DNA from: Flavobacterium quisquiliarum
GTDB lineage: Bacteria; Bacteroidota; Bacteroidia; Flavobacteriales; Flavobacteriaceae
DNA length: 64,000 nucleotides
Reading direction: 5' to 3'
Assembly (NCBI RefSeq): GCF_019308285.1
Contig: NZ_WWEM01000035.1
Coordinates: 124,001 to 188,000, forward strand
In this document: positions 49,679 through 58,411 of the stretch, piece after piece
Layout of the letters: each line of letters opens with the position of its first letter
Position numbering within the stretch: position 1 is the stretch's first letter
The notes under the pieces: generated by a model
Seen by the model: only the letters and a program-made list of their open reading frames with translations
The model's database searches: none
What the model was told of the DNA's origin: nothing
Translations under genes and position numbers: made by a program

Positions 49679-52242
49679 TCGGTTTCCTTTTTAATATTTT
49701 GTGCTTTATAAAGCAAATCTGTCGCCTGAAACAATTTACGCTTCAAGATCGGACTAAAATTAGGGTTTTCTTTTAAGAATCGCTGTACTTCATCAAAAGC
49801 AAATTTCGATGAATATTTCCCAACCGTATTATCCAACCAGTCTTTCGGAAAAAAAATATCTCCTGTTCGCTGAATTTCATCAACCAAATCTAATGAAAAT
49901 CTAATATATTTCTGCGCACTTTCCTGACGAAGCGGATGATGAATATTCGCCAATCCAACAGAAACCCAGGATTCTTTTTCACGGTTTGCATCGTCTTTTA
50001 ACGATTCCATAAAAGCATTTCGAACCGATTCGTCTTTGGATAATGAAGGTAATAAAAACTCAAAACGCTTTTGTTTATCCGGATTGGTGAAAGATGTTCT
50101 GGTTTTCTCCAAAATCTCATCGGCTTTTGGATGTTTGAAAATAGCCAGATTCATGGCCATATTGGTATAATCGTCTTCATTTAATTTCAAATTCGGAATC
50201 GAGATTTCTCTATTCCAAACCTTATATAAACTGGCTTTCGCCGAATTTGAATACGCAATCGAACTAAATAATCCGAATAATGTCTTTTTGATATTAGCAG
50301 ATAAATTAGCCTGCAAACGTTCATTCAAAATACCTTCAAGCTGTTTCTGAACTTTATTCTGTTGTTTTTCGGTAAAAAATCTCCAATAAATTGTATTCAG
50401 ACTATTTGAGGCAATTCTCAAAACCAATTCGTTTTGTTCTGTTTCAATCGCCTTTAAAAAACAGTCAAAAGCCTGATTTGGAGAAACATTCCCAATCAAT
50501 GTATTTTCATAAAGATTGCTGTAACTCGAAGCTCTTGCAACCTCATCTTTCAGCGTAGCAATATAATTTAAATTATTCCCGTCAAGCGGAAAAACTCCGT
50601 ATCCAAAACCGTTATAATTGTACAAAACGGCAAGCGGTTTTTCAAGTCCGACAGCTTCTTTTACAAGGGTATTTTTGTCATTAATATTGACCGATAAAAT
50701 CTTTACCTCTTTAGCATAAACTAAACCAATCTGAAAAACCTGAGGCCAGACATTCTCTGATTTATCCTCGGCTTGTTGTTGAATTTCAAAACTCTTAATT
50801 CGGTTTTTAGAATCGTATTCGACTTTATCTGTAAAAATGGCTCTTCCGGATTTGTTTACCCAAACCTCGCTCCATTTTTTCATATCAAGCGGAGTTTCGG
50901 CATCGAGAAGTTCTACTAGATTATTCCAATCGGCGTTGTCGTTGGCGTATTTCTGAATGTATTTTTGAATTCCTTTCTGAAAAGCTTCCTTTCCCATCGA
51001 AGCTTCTAGCTGACGCATCATAATGGGTGCTTTGTTGTAAATAATCGCACCATAAAGCGAACCTGCATTTTTTAAATTCGCCAAATGCTGTTTGATAGGA
51101 TGTGTTCCCAAAGATCGGTCTTCCGCGTAAGCGCTCGGATAATGCGCCGTGAAAAACTGCAGATTATGATTGACTTTTGGAAAAATTGGATTCATAATTT
51201 TATCCGCCATGAAGTTGGCAAAAACCTCTTTCATCCAAACATCGTCAAACCATTTCATAGTTACCAAATCTCCAAACCACATATGCGAAGTTTCGTGCGC
51301 GATCAATTTTGCACGATTTAGTTTTTCGCTGTCGGTTGCACTGTTATCCAAAAACAAAGTTGATTCTCTGTACTGAATTGCGCCGACATGCTCCATTCCG
51401 CCATATTGGAAAACCGGAATTGAAGCAAAATCTAATTTCTGAAACGGAAATTTACGATCAGTATATTTTTCTAAAAAGTCTAACGATTGCTGATGTAAAT
51501 TAAAAATAGTATCAGCGCTTACACGAAATTTCTCCGGGCTGTTTTCACGATATAGCATCGTCATTTCTAAACCTGGTTTTTGGGTCGCGCTTTTAAATTT
51601 TCCGGCTACGAAAGAAAATAAATAAGTACTCATTTTGTCTGATTCTCCAAAGGTATAAGCTTTAAAATCTCCTTTTTCGAGTTTCTCTACCACATCGGCT
51701 CCAGCCAAAACCGACCAGTCTTTTGGCACAGAAAGTCTTAATTTATAAGTTGCTTTTAAATCGGGCTGATCGAAACACGGAAACAATGTACTTGCGCGAT
51801 CCGGAACTAACAAAGTATACAAGAAATCATCATTTCTGTTTAAGGACAAATTCCCGGCGATAAATGAAATGGAAATTGTGTTTTTTCCTGAAACCAATGC
51901 TGAAACCGGAATTACGATATGACCGTTTTCATGAACAATCGAAAGCTTTTTCCCGTTGGCTTCAACCGTTTTTATGTTAGTAGTTTTTTCTTTAAAATCA
52001 AAAAGTAAGGGCTGACTTAAATCAGATAAATTCAGATTTACGAATAACTGAGAATTTATATTCTCCACTTTTTGATTCGGAATTTCGAAAAACAAAGTGT
52101 ACTGAAGATCTGAAATCTGTTTTTTACGAAAGTGCGCCAACTGCTCTGAAACACCATTTTCAAATAATTCATTTTCTTTTGACTGCGAAAAAGCATTGGA
52201 AATCAAGACAACAAAACAAACAAGGCTGTAGAAAATTTTCAT
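49675..52242 (-). CDS. M1-family aminopeptidase
   Basis: An 855-residue exported zinc aminopeptidase, signal peptide 1-19 (FSLVCFVVLISNAFSQ-type). Active-site pieces are GGMEH (281-285, the GxMEN exopeptidase motif with H instead of N) and H316-E317-x-x-H320 with E339 as third ligand in HETSHMWFGDLVTMKWFDD ... KEVFANF. Helical C-terminal domain from about 450. It removes N-terminal residues from peptides in the envelope. The GGMEH change from GAMEN is common in this Bacteroidota group. Confidence 0.93.
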   Translation of the reverse strand: MKIFYSLVCFVVLISNAFSQSKENELFENGVSEQLAHFRKKQISDLQYTLFFEIPNQKVENINSQLFVNLNLSDLSQPLLFDFKEKTTNIKTVEANGKKLSIVHENGHIVIPVSALVSGKNTISISFIAGNLSLNRNDDFLYTLLVPDRASTLFPCFDQPDLKATYKLRLSVPKDWSVLAGADVVEKLEKGDFKAYTFGESDKMSTYLFSFVAGKFKSATQKPGLEMTMLYRENSPEKFRVSADTIFNLHQQSLDFLEKYTDRKFPFQKLDFASIPVFQYGGMEHVGAIQYRESTLFLDNSATDSEKLNRAKLIAHETSHMWFGDLVTMKWFDDVWMKEVFANFMADKIMNPIFPKVNHNLQFFTAHYPSAYAEDRSLGTHPIKQHLANLKNAGSLYGAIIYNKAPIMMRQLEASMGKEAFQKGIQKYIQKYANDNADWNNLVELLDAETPLDMKKWSEVWVNKSGRAIFTDKVEYDSKNRIKSFEIQQQAEDKSENVWPQVFQIGLVYAKEVKILSVNINDKNTLVKEAVGLEKPLAVLYNYNGFGYGVFPLDGNNLNYIATLKDEVARASSYSNLYENTLIGNVSPNQAFDCFLKAIETEQNELVLRIASNSLNTIYWRFFTEKQQNKVQKQLEGILNERLQANLSANIKKTLFGLFSSIAYSNSAKASLYKVWNREISIPNLKLNEDDYTNMAMNLAIFKHPKADEILEKTRTSFTNPDKQKRFEFLLPSLSKDESVRNAFMESLKDDANREKESWVSVGLANIHHPLRQESAQKYIRFSLDLVDEIQRTGDIFFPKDWLDNTVGKYSSKFAFDEVQRFLKENPNFSPILKRKLFQATDLLYKAQNIKKETE

Positions 52243-52303
52243 TTTTAAGGAATATAAGATTTGCTAAAAGTAGCAAAAGCATTGATTTTTCGCAAACAAT
52301 TAC

Positions 52304-52320
52304 TGCAACAACATTGCATT
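52304..52320. promoter_or_regulatory. TGCAA-N5-TTGCA operator, upstream copy
   Basis: TGCAACAACATTGCA is a 15-base inverted repeat (TGCAA and TTGCA arms, five-base spacer). It overlaps the -33 region (TTG at 52314) of the promoter of the zinc locus. The second copy lies 38 bases on. The shape suits a Zur- or other metal-repressor site. Confidence 0.7.
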
Positions 52321-52335
52321 TAAAAATAAGATTTC

Positions 52336-52343
52336 TATATTTG
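52336..52343 (+). promoter_or_regulatory. -7 element of the zinc locus
   Basis: TATATTTG, an exact TAnnTTTG. With TTG at 52314-52316 the spacing is 19 bases. The second operator starts inside its last bases (52342). Confidence 0.75.
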
Positions 52344-52358
52344 CAACACTATTGCATT
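52342..52358. promoter_or_regulatory. TGCAA-N5-TTGCA operator, downstream copy
   Basis: TGCAACACTATTGCA, again with TGCAA and TTGCA arms, overlapping the -7 element. Two copies placed on the -33 and -7 regions would block transcription when bound. Confidence 0.75.
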
Positions 52359-52396
52359 AATTCTGATTTTAAATGAGTCGGAAATAATCTTAACGA

Positions 52397-52747
52397 ATGA
52401 AAAAGAAACTTAAAATTATTAATCTCTTAATGCCTTTAATTGTATTGTTTGCAATACTTTTTCCGGCTGTCCATTCGTACGAGCATATTTTAGATACTCA
52501 TTCGTCAAAAGAAAAATTAGAATTTTCTGTTTCCGAAAAACCGCAATTTAAGGCCAAACTGCATTCGTTTCATAAATGTTCGATTTGTGATTTTAAGTTC
52601 AGCGCGGTTGGTACGTTTGAATTTAGTGTTTTTCAGTTTTTCAAAAATAATCCTGTTGTAAAACACCTTACTTTTTACAACAAACCGCATTTTGCATTTT
52701 TTAAGGGCTCCTTATTTTCCCTTCGAGCCCCGCCTTTTACATTTTAG
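52397..52747 (+). CDS. DUF2946-like small membrane protein
   Basis: A 116-residue protein, first gene of the inferred zinc locus. One N-terminal membrane segment (LLMPLIVLFAILFPAVHSY), then a polar middle with the Cys pair and neighbouring His in HSFHKCSICDFKFS, and a C-terminal SLRAPPFTF. The RAPP end and Cys pair match the layout of DUF2946-type accessory proteins that sit with TonB receptors for metals in other phyla. Role unknown. Start ATG at 52397 follows the operators by 39 bases. Confidence 0.6.
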   Translation: MKKKLKIINLLMPLIVLFAILFPAVHSYEHILDTHSSKEKLEFSVSEKPQFKAKLHSFHKCSICDFKFSAVGTFEFSVFQFFKNNPVVKHLTFYNKPHFAFFKGSLFSLRAPPFTF

Positions 52748-52860
52748 TATTTTTTGTGTTCAGTTTTGCTTTGGCGATTCGGCTATTTAATTGTTTAATG
52801 ATTTTAAAATCTTAAAACATTAAAAAGCTACTCCATTCGTTTTAAGCAATTAAACAATTA

Positions 52861-52947
52861 TTGATATTGATATTGTCATTATTATTGATCTCTGCTTTTT
52901 CTGCACAAAAGAACTCCCCTTTTTATCGATTAACACATTCAAACTAA
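52861..52947 (+). CDS. Possible micro-ORF or gene remnant
   Basis: Reading from a TTG at 52861 gives a 28-residue string: LILILSLLLISAFSAQ, a perfect signal-peptide-like run, then KNSPFYRLTHSN and TAA. There is no ATG in frame just upstream (the preceding codons read AIKQL). It may be the relic of a secreted protein that lay between the DUF2946-like and DUF4625 genes, or chance. Confidence 0.2.
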   Translation: MILILSLLLISAFSAQKNSPFYRLTHSN

Positions 52948-52998
52948 ATCCTAATTCAGGTCTAGTTACGGCTTTGCTGTTTTAAGCATTTGTTTGTT

Positions 52999-53062
52999 CT
53001 CGCAAAGTCGCGAAGACGCAAAGTTTAGAACCATTTTCTTTGCGCCTTCGCGACTTTGCGAG
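52999..53062. repeat. 25-bp stem, gcgactttgcgag type
   Basis: Arms 52999-53023 and 53038-53062 are complementary over 25 bases with one mismatch; the right arm ends CGCGACTTTGCGAG. The loop is 14 bases. It sits within the 445-base gap 52748-53192 between the first and second genes of the zinc locus. Elsewhere in that gap ATTTAATTGTTTAAT and AATTAAACAATT form a looser mirrored pair. Confidence 0.9.
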
Positions 53063-53192
53063 AGCTAATCAAAGAAAACCTTAAAGAAAAAATCTTAACC
53101 TAATGTCTTTAGCGTAAAAGCTTAAAGGCATTAAAAAACTCTTTCGTAACCCAAATACTCCTTATAAAATGATCAAAATCAAATCAGAAAAA

Positions 53193-54113
53193 ATGAAAAC
53201 AACAAAACTCATTCTGGCTTCGCTTTTTGCTTCCATTGCTTTTACAAGCTGTAGCAACGACGATTCAGAAAAAGAACAAGCCATTCCAGCTATTGACAAA
53301 ATTGAACTGGGTCTAGGCAACAACGAAACAGCAACTATTGGTCAGGATTTCCATTTTAATGCTGAAATCATAGCTTCAGATAAAATCGAAAATGTTCAGG
53401 TTAAAATTGTACAAAAAAGTACCGAAACGTATTCAAAACCCTGGTCGCATGAAATTACCTGGACACAATATGCAGGAGCAAAAAATGCAATAGTGCATAA
53501 ACATTTTGATATTCCTGAAGATGCTGTAGAGGGAAAATACGATTTCATCATTATCATAAACGATCAAAACGGAACGAAACTGGAAATCAAGAAAAACCTA
53601 ACGATTTATAAGTTAGAAAATATTCCCGTAAATCCAGTGGCTTCGATATTTACGCTTTTTATAAACGATTCTTTTATGTACAGAAAAGGCAAGTTTTCTG
53701 ATGAGACTGTTAAATATAAAAACAATGATATTTTCAGTTCACAGGTAACGCTTGAAGGCGTAAAAGGCGACGGAATTATGTATTTGCTTTTGATTAATAA
53801 AAACACCAAACACAATCCGGAAAGTGTGGATCAGATTGATTTTAGCAAAGTGATTGTATACGATGTTTTTGAACATAAAAATATGACGGAAGCTGGTCAG
53901 TTTTCCAACATTCCGTGGGACGGGACAAAGTTTTTGAGAGAAACACCAAAACTTACAATCGGCGCATCTAAAGACAATAATTTACCTGTCCCGCAGGATT
54001 TGGTAGCCAATAAATCCTGGGCTTCCGGCAATTACACTTTCTTGGTTTTGTATAAAAATACGACTTACAACATCAATTTTTCGCAATCTCTTGAACTTCC
54101 ATTTGCACTTTAA
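53193..54113 (+). CDS. DUF4625 lipoprotein, first copy
   Basis: A 306-residue surface-type lipoprotein starting MKTTKLILASLFASIAFTSC (lipobox TSC). A first beta domain (about 35-145) carries ETATIGQDFHFNAEIIASD and PWSHEITWTQYAGAKNAIVH; this is the DUF4625 pattern, which has several His for metal binding (HKHFDIPEDAVEGKYDF). A second half is a different beta domain. It precedes a smaller DUF4625 gene by 15 bases and a ZnuD-like receptor. The alternative upstream ATG at 53169 would spoil the signal peptide. Confidence 0.78.
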   Translation: MKTTKLILASLFASIAFTSCSNDDSEKEQAIPAIDKIELGLGNNETATIGQDFHFNAEIIASDKIENVQVKIVQKSTETYSKPWSHEITWTQYAGAKNAIVHKHFDIPEDAVEGKYDFIIIINDQNGTKLEIKKNLTIYKLENIPVNPVASIFTLFINDSFMYRKGKFSDETVKYKNNDIFSSQVTLEGVKGDGIMYLLLINKNTKHNPESVDQIDFSKVIVYDVFEHKNMTEAGQFSNIPWDGTKFLRETPKLTIGASKDNNLPVPQDLVANKSWASGNYTFLVLYKNTTYNINFSQSLELPFAL

Positions 54114-54128
54114 TTCCAATCAAAAAAT

Positions 54129-54599
54129 ATGAAAAAAATAAAGTTTCTCTTTGGTGTTTTGGCTCTTGCTTTTATTTCATCCTGCTCCAGCGATAATACA
54201 GAAATCGATACGGAATATCCTGTAATTGATATTACCGGATCGAATGCTTTTCCTATTCAATGCAGTACAATTGAACGCGGTCAAACTATCACATTTAAAG
54301 CCACTTTTAATGACAATGTTTCTTTGGGTTCTTACAGCCTTGACATTCATCACAATTTCGATCATCACACGCACAGTACAGAAGTGACGAACTGTGAAAT
54401 GGAAGCGGTAAAAAAGCCTGTAAAACCAATGCTTTTCATCAACAATTACACAATTCCAAATGGTGTAAAAAGCTACGAAGCAACGACACAAATTACCATT
54501 CCTGCAGATGTTGATCCCGGAGATTACCATTTTATGATTCGCCTGACGGACAAAGAAGGCTGGCAAACGCTGAAAGGTTTAAGTATTAAAATTTTATAA
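54129..54599 (+). CDS. DUF4625 lipoprotein, second copy
   Basis: A 156-residue lipoprotein: FLFGVLALAFISSC gives lipobox SSC. The single DUF4625-type domain shows DIHHNFDHHTHSTEV, a His-rich stretch, and the usual end PGDYHFMIRLTDKEGWQTL. Such His runs suit zinc binding at the cell surface. It stands between the longer DUF4625 gene and the ZnuD-like receptor with a ten-base gap, so they are cotranscribed. Confidence 0.85.
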   Translation: MKKIKFLFGVLALAFISSCSSDNTEIDTEYPVIDITGSNAFPIQCSTIERGQTITFKATFNDNVSLGSYSLDIHHNFDHHTHSTEVTNCEMEAVKKPVKPMLFINNYTIPNGVKSYEATTQITIPADVDPGDYHFMIRLTDKEGWQTLKGLSIKIL

Positions 54600-54609
54600 G
54601 ATCAGATTA

Positions 54610-56817
54610 ATGAAGAATGCCCTATCCATGTATTGGAAATATTGTTTTTTACTTATCAGTTTATTGGTTTCAGCGGAAGCTTTTTCTCAAAATCAGCCTT
54701 CTGAAAAAAAACAGGAAATCAAGGAACTTGAAGAAGTTTTAATCAGTAATAATGCTGTCCACAAAAGCAAAAAAGAAGAATCGCTGAATGTCGAAACTGT
54801 AAACAATAGTTTTATTCAGCGTAATCTTGGCGGAAGCCTGATGCAGTCTTTACAGCGATTACCGGGCGTTAAAACTATTTCGATTGGTTCTGGAGGTTCT
54901 AAACCGCTTATTCGTGGTTTGAGTTTCAATCAGGTTATTGTGGTGGAGAACGGTTTGAAACACGAAGGCCAGCAATGGGGTGCGGATCACGGACTGGAAA
55001 TCGATCAATATGCAGTTAATCGGGTAGAAATTATAAAAGGCCCTTCTTCATTTATCTATGGATCTGATGCTGTGGGCGGTGCAATTAATATTAAACCGCT
55101 TCCTCTTCCGTCTCAAAACACTTTTGGCGGAAGCGTTGATCTTACCGGAAAAAGCAACAATGCACAATTTGGAAGTTCAATCAATTTATTCGGAAGAAAC
55201 GAAAAATGGTTCTTTGATTCGCGTGTGACCACAATGGATTATGGCGATTATCGTGTTCCGACCGATGTGGTTCATGTCTATAGTTACGCTGTTCCGTTAT
55301 ACAAAAATCATCTGCGAAATACGGCTGGACGTGAACTTGATTTTCATTTGAGTACTGGTTATTTGGGAGAGCATTTTAAATCGGTTTTCTATTTCAGTAA
55401 CGTGCATACCAAAAGCGGATTTTTTGCGAATGCGCACGGACTCGAACCTAGAAATGTAGATCTGGAATTACACAATAAATCGAGCCGTGATATTTTGATG
55501 CCGTATCAACAAGTCAATCATTTGAAAGTTAGCAATACGACTTCTTTTCAGTTGGGAAATCATGCTTTTGAGACACAGATTGGTTTTCAAAATAATTTTA
55601 GAAGAGAATATAGCCATTATGTTAATCATGGTTATATGCCTCCAATTTATCCTGAAGATATGTACGCCCCGCAAGATTTGGAACGTCAATATGATAAAGA
55701 TGTATGGTCGTTTTCTGCTAAAGATGAATTTAGAATTGATAACCATCAAATTACGGTTGGTTCGAATGTGGTTTTCCAGCAAAATGAAATTGGCGGATGG
55801 AGTTTTTTAATTCCGTCTTTCACACAATTCAACGCGGGTTTATTTGCTTATGACAAAATGGAACTGAATGAAAAATGGTTTTTAAACGGCGCTGTTCGTT
55901 ACGATTACGGAAAAATCAACATGAAATCCTATTACGACTGGTTTCAAAGTCCCGTTTCTGAAAACAATCAGATGGAAATGGAATATTTACAGCGTTCTCA
56001 GGATTTGACTAAAAATTTCAACAGTTTTACGTGGTCGGTTGGAGCAAATTACAATCCGGGAAAACTTTCGCTTAAAGCCAATTTGGGTTCCAGTTTTAGA
56101 ATGCCGATTGCCAAAGAACTGGCTTCAAACGGCGTCAATTATCATTATTTCCGATTCGAAAAAGGAAATCCGAATTTGGATGCAGAACGTTCCTATCAAC
56201 TGGATTTGGGAATGGAATGGAAAGACCAGAACTTCTCTTTTCAGTTTACTCCGTTTGCCAATTATTTTCCGAATTTTATTTATCTGAATCCAACGGCAGC
56301 GCATGATATTTATTACGGCGCAGGAAATCAGGTTTTTGAATACGAACAAAGTAAAGTCTTTCGCTACGGTGCAGAATTGCAGACAAGATATTATTTCCTG
56401 AAATCTCTGAGCGCAGAAATCGGTGCCGAATATCTTTATTCAGAACAAAAATCAGGAAGCAAAAAAGGATATACGCTTCCATTTTCGCCACCGCCTTCGG
56501 TTTTGTTTGGATTGAATTACGAACCTCAAATCTCCTTTTTAAAAGAACCTTATTTTTCTGTTGATTATCGTTTTACGGCACAGCAAAACCATATCGTTCC
56601 ACCGGAGAAAAAAACGGCTGAAAGTCATGTTTTTAATCTGGCCTTTGGCTCAAAAGTAAAAACAGGAAAACAGGATATCAGCATCAATATTCAGATCCAG
56701 AATTTATTTAATACAAGATATTTAAATCACACCAGCTTTTACCGACTTATCGAACTTCCTGAAGCGGGAAGAAACATTATTGTTTCTATGAAGATTCCGT
56801 TTTTGGTTTCTCGATAA
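54610..56817 (+). CDS. TonB-dependent receptor, ZnuD-like (zinc uptake)
   Basis: A 735-residue outer-membrane receptor. Signal peptide ends around SAEAFSQ (about 28), followed by a plug with IKELEEVLISNN, LPGVKTISIGSGGSKPLIRG and LSFNQVIVVENGLKHEGQQW, a pattern close to ZnuD-type metal receptors, and EIIKGPSSFIYGSDAVGG. The barrel has several His (HVHTKSGFFANAH) and ends with KIPFLVSR. There is no carboxypeptidase-like N-terminal domain. Surrounded by His-rich lipoproteins and preceded by operator pairs, its likely cargo is zinc, though this is an inference. Confidence 0.8.
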   Translation: MKNALSMYWKYCFLLISLLVSAEAFSQNQPSEKKQEIKELEEVLISNNAVHKSKKEESLNVETVNNSFIQRNLGGSLMQSLQRLPGVKTISIGSGGSKPLIRGLSFNQVIVVENGLKHEGQQWGADHGLEIDQYAVNRVEIIKGPSSFIYGSDAVGGAINIKPLPLPSQNTFGGSVDLTGKSNNAQFGSSINLFGRNEKWFFDSRVTTMDYGDYRVPTDVVHVYSYAVPLYKNHLRNTAGRELDFHLSTGYLGEHFKSVFYFSNVHTKSGFFANAHGLEPRNVDLELHNKSSRDILMPYQQVNHLKVSNTTSFQLGNHAFETQIGFQNNFRREYSHYVNHGYMPPIYPEDMYAPQDLERQYDKDVWSFSAKDEFRIDNHQITVGSNVVFQQNEIGGWSFLIPSFTQFNAGLFAYDKMELNEKWFLNGAVRYDYGKINMKSYYDWFQSPVSENNQMEMEYLQRSQDLTKNFNSFTWSVGANYNPGKLSLKANLGSSFRMPIAKELASNGVNYHYFRFEKGNPNLDAERSYQLDLGMEWKDQNFSFQFTPFANYFPNFIYLNPTAAHDIYYGAGNQVFEYEQSKVFRYGAELQTRYYFLKSLSAEIGAEYLYSEQKSGSKKGYTLPFSPPPSVLFGLNYEPQISFLKEPYFSVDYRFTAQQNHIVPPEKKTAESHVFNLAFGSKVKTGKQDISINIQIQNLFNTRYLNHTSFYRLIELPEAGRNIIVSMKIPFLVSR

Positions 56818-56868
56818 ATCCGGCAATTCAAAACTCAAATATTTACAAATTTTTAATCCTTTATTACA

Positions 56869-58089
56869 ATGAAAAACAATTTTTACAAAGCACTTTTTTT
56901 ATTCACACTGTCGCTTTTTGCGGTTTCGTGTAGCAATGACGATGATAATCATGATGATCACGATCACGACCATGATTCGGCAGAACATACTTATGTTAGA
57001 ATTTTACTTTCTGACGAAAAAACTACAGAGTTAACGCTTTTTGATCCCTCAGAAGATAAAATCAGTTCTTTTACGGCTAAATTTCCAAAATCCTCTTTGT
57101 ACACTACAGAATCGGGACGTTTTGCGGGAATCATTCACAGAGATAATAATTTAATCGAAACTTTCGACAGCGGACTTGAAATGCACGGCGACCATATTGA
57201 CGTAGATGATGTTCCGAAATTTGGTTTCTTAACTGGAAGTGCTCAAAAACCAACACATTTTAAAAGTAAAATTGGCGAAGTTCTGACATTCAACGACGGA
57301 GACGGAACGCTTTCTGTTGGAAAAGAATCTGAGATCAATAAATCTGGTGCGGTTTTCAAAACTGTAAATGCTGGTTTATTGGCACATCACGGTGCAATGG
57401 CGACTTTTACAAACGGAACTTATGCTATTACTGAAAAAGATAATTCGGTTACAGGAACACTTCCTGAAAAAGTAAAAATCATTGACAACACCGGAAAAAC
57501 ACTTTTTGATGCTAAAATTCAAACAAAAGGAATTCACGGAAATGCTTCAGATGGCGTTTATGCTGTTTTTGGTTCTTCAAGCGGCATTTTGGTAGTGGAA
57601 AGCAACGGAAACCAGAAGTTAATCGATCATCCGGCAGATTTTGGAACAGCTTGGTTCGGAAGTATTTTGGAAACGGCTTCTGCTGGAAAATTCATTGGTT
57701 ATACTGCCGCAAAAGGTGCTTATTTAATCGATGTTGTTGCTGGCACAATAAAACCAATTATTGCCAACACGACTATTATGCAGTGTAAAGTAAGTTATGA
57801 TCTTAAAAAACTGGCTGTTCTTTTACATTCAGGAGATCTTAAAGTTTTCAACATCAGCAGTCAGCAAGTAGAAAAAGAAATTAAAGCCACTACCGCAACG
57901 GCAACAGATGCAACATTAAAACCTCAAATGGCTGTTACAGACAAATTTGCTTACATCACTTCGCCAACAACCGGAGAATTATTGCAGGTAAATCTTTCTT
58001 CATCTGAAATTAAAAAGACAAAGGTTTCTAGCACGCCTTATATGATTACGGTTATTGGGTATGAAAACAGCGAAAGCCATAGTCATTAA
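56869..58089 (+). CDS. AztD-like zinc-binding lipoprotein
   Basis: A 406-residue lipoprotein: FLFTLSLFAVSC gives the lipobox (Cys 21). A metal-rich string DDDNHDDHDHDHDSAEH (about 24-40) follows. The rest is a beta-propeller-like domain resembling the periplasmic zinc chaperone AztD: SGLEMHGDHIDVDDVPK (H106, H109), KPTHF (H130), GLLAHHGAM (H173, H174) and KGIHGNA (H223), with HSH at the C terminus. In AztD such His bind zinc. It closes the zinc unit, 51 bases after the receptor. AztD itself is known from alphaproteobacteria, so a lipidated Bacteroidota version is noteworthy. Confidence 0.75.
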   Translation: MKNNFYKALFLFTLSLFAVSCSNDDDNHDDHDHDHDSAEHTYVRILLSDEKTTELTLFDPSEDKISSFTAKFPKSSLYTTESGRFAGIIHRDNNLIETFDSGLEMHGDHIDVDDVPKFGFLTGSAQKPTHFKSKIGEVLTFNDGDGTLSVGKESEINKSGAVFKTVNAGLLAHHGAMATFTNGTYAITEKDNSVTGTLPEKVKIIDNTGKTLFDAKIQTKGIHGNASDGVYAVFGSSSGILVVESNGNQKLIDHPADFGTAWFGSILETASAGKFIGYTAAKGAYLIDVVAGTIKPIIANTTIMQCKVSYDLKKLAVLLHSGDLKVFNISSQQVEKEIKATTATATDATLKPQMAVTDKFAYITSPTTGELLQVNLSSSEIKKTKVSSTPYMITVIGYENSESHSH

Positions 58090-58154
58090 TTAATTTTTGG
58101 GAAAAAGAGGTTGTCCCAAAAGGCAGCTTCTTTGCAATTAGTCAACAAGTAGTT

Positions 58155-58322
58155 TTCTAACCGCAAAGTGCGCTAAGACATTTCAATCTGAAGCGCAAGC
58201 AATATCTAAATATTAAGTTCGCGAAGCTTTATCTAGACAAAGCTTTGCGAACTTTTAATCTAAAGATTTACTCCACAAAACTTTGCGTACTTTGCGTAAA
58301 TCTCAACGTACTTTGCGTTATA
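58155..58322. repeat. Nested intergenic inverted repeat after the zinc unit
   Basis: Outer AACCGCAAAGTGCG pairs with CGTACTTTGCGTT; inner AAGTTCGCGAAGCTTT (58215-58230) and AAAGCTTTGCGAACTT (58239-58254) form a 16-bp stem with one mismatch. It fills most of the gap 58090-58411. Confidence 0.8.
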
Positions 58323-58349
58323 ATTAATTTGAAAAACTCTTAGCCAACG

Positions 58350-58379
58350 AAAAAGGCCTGACTCCCGTCAAACCTTTTC
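58350..58379 (-). terminator. Terminator of the minus-strand lipoprotein gene
   Basis: AAAAGGCCTGAC and GTCAAACCTTTT with a four-base loop; on the minus strand the central pairs are G-U compatible and a T run follows. A related hairpin ends trxA at 62740-62770. Confidence 0.7.
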
Positions 58380-58411
58380 CTTTACTAATTCAAAGCTATC
58401 CAAAAAAAGAA

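Noticed and set aside
54177..54566. 129-codon antisense frame to the second DUF4625 gene
   Set aside because: A shadow of a lipoprotein with a clear signal peptide and operon position; no independent start or promoter.
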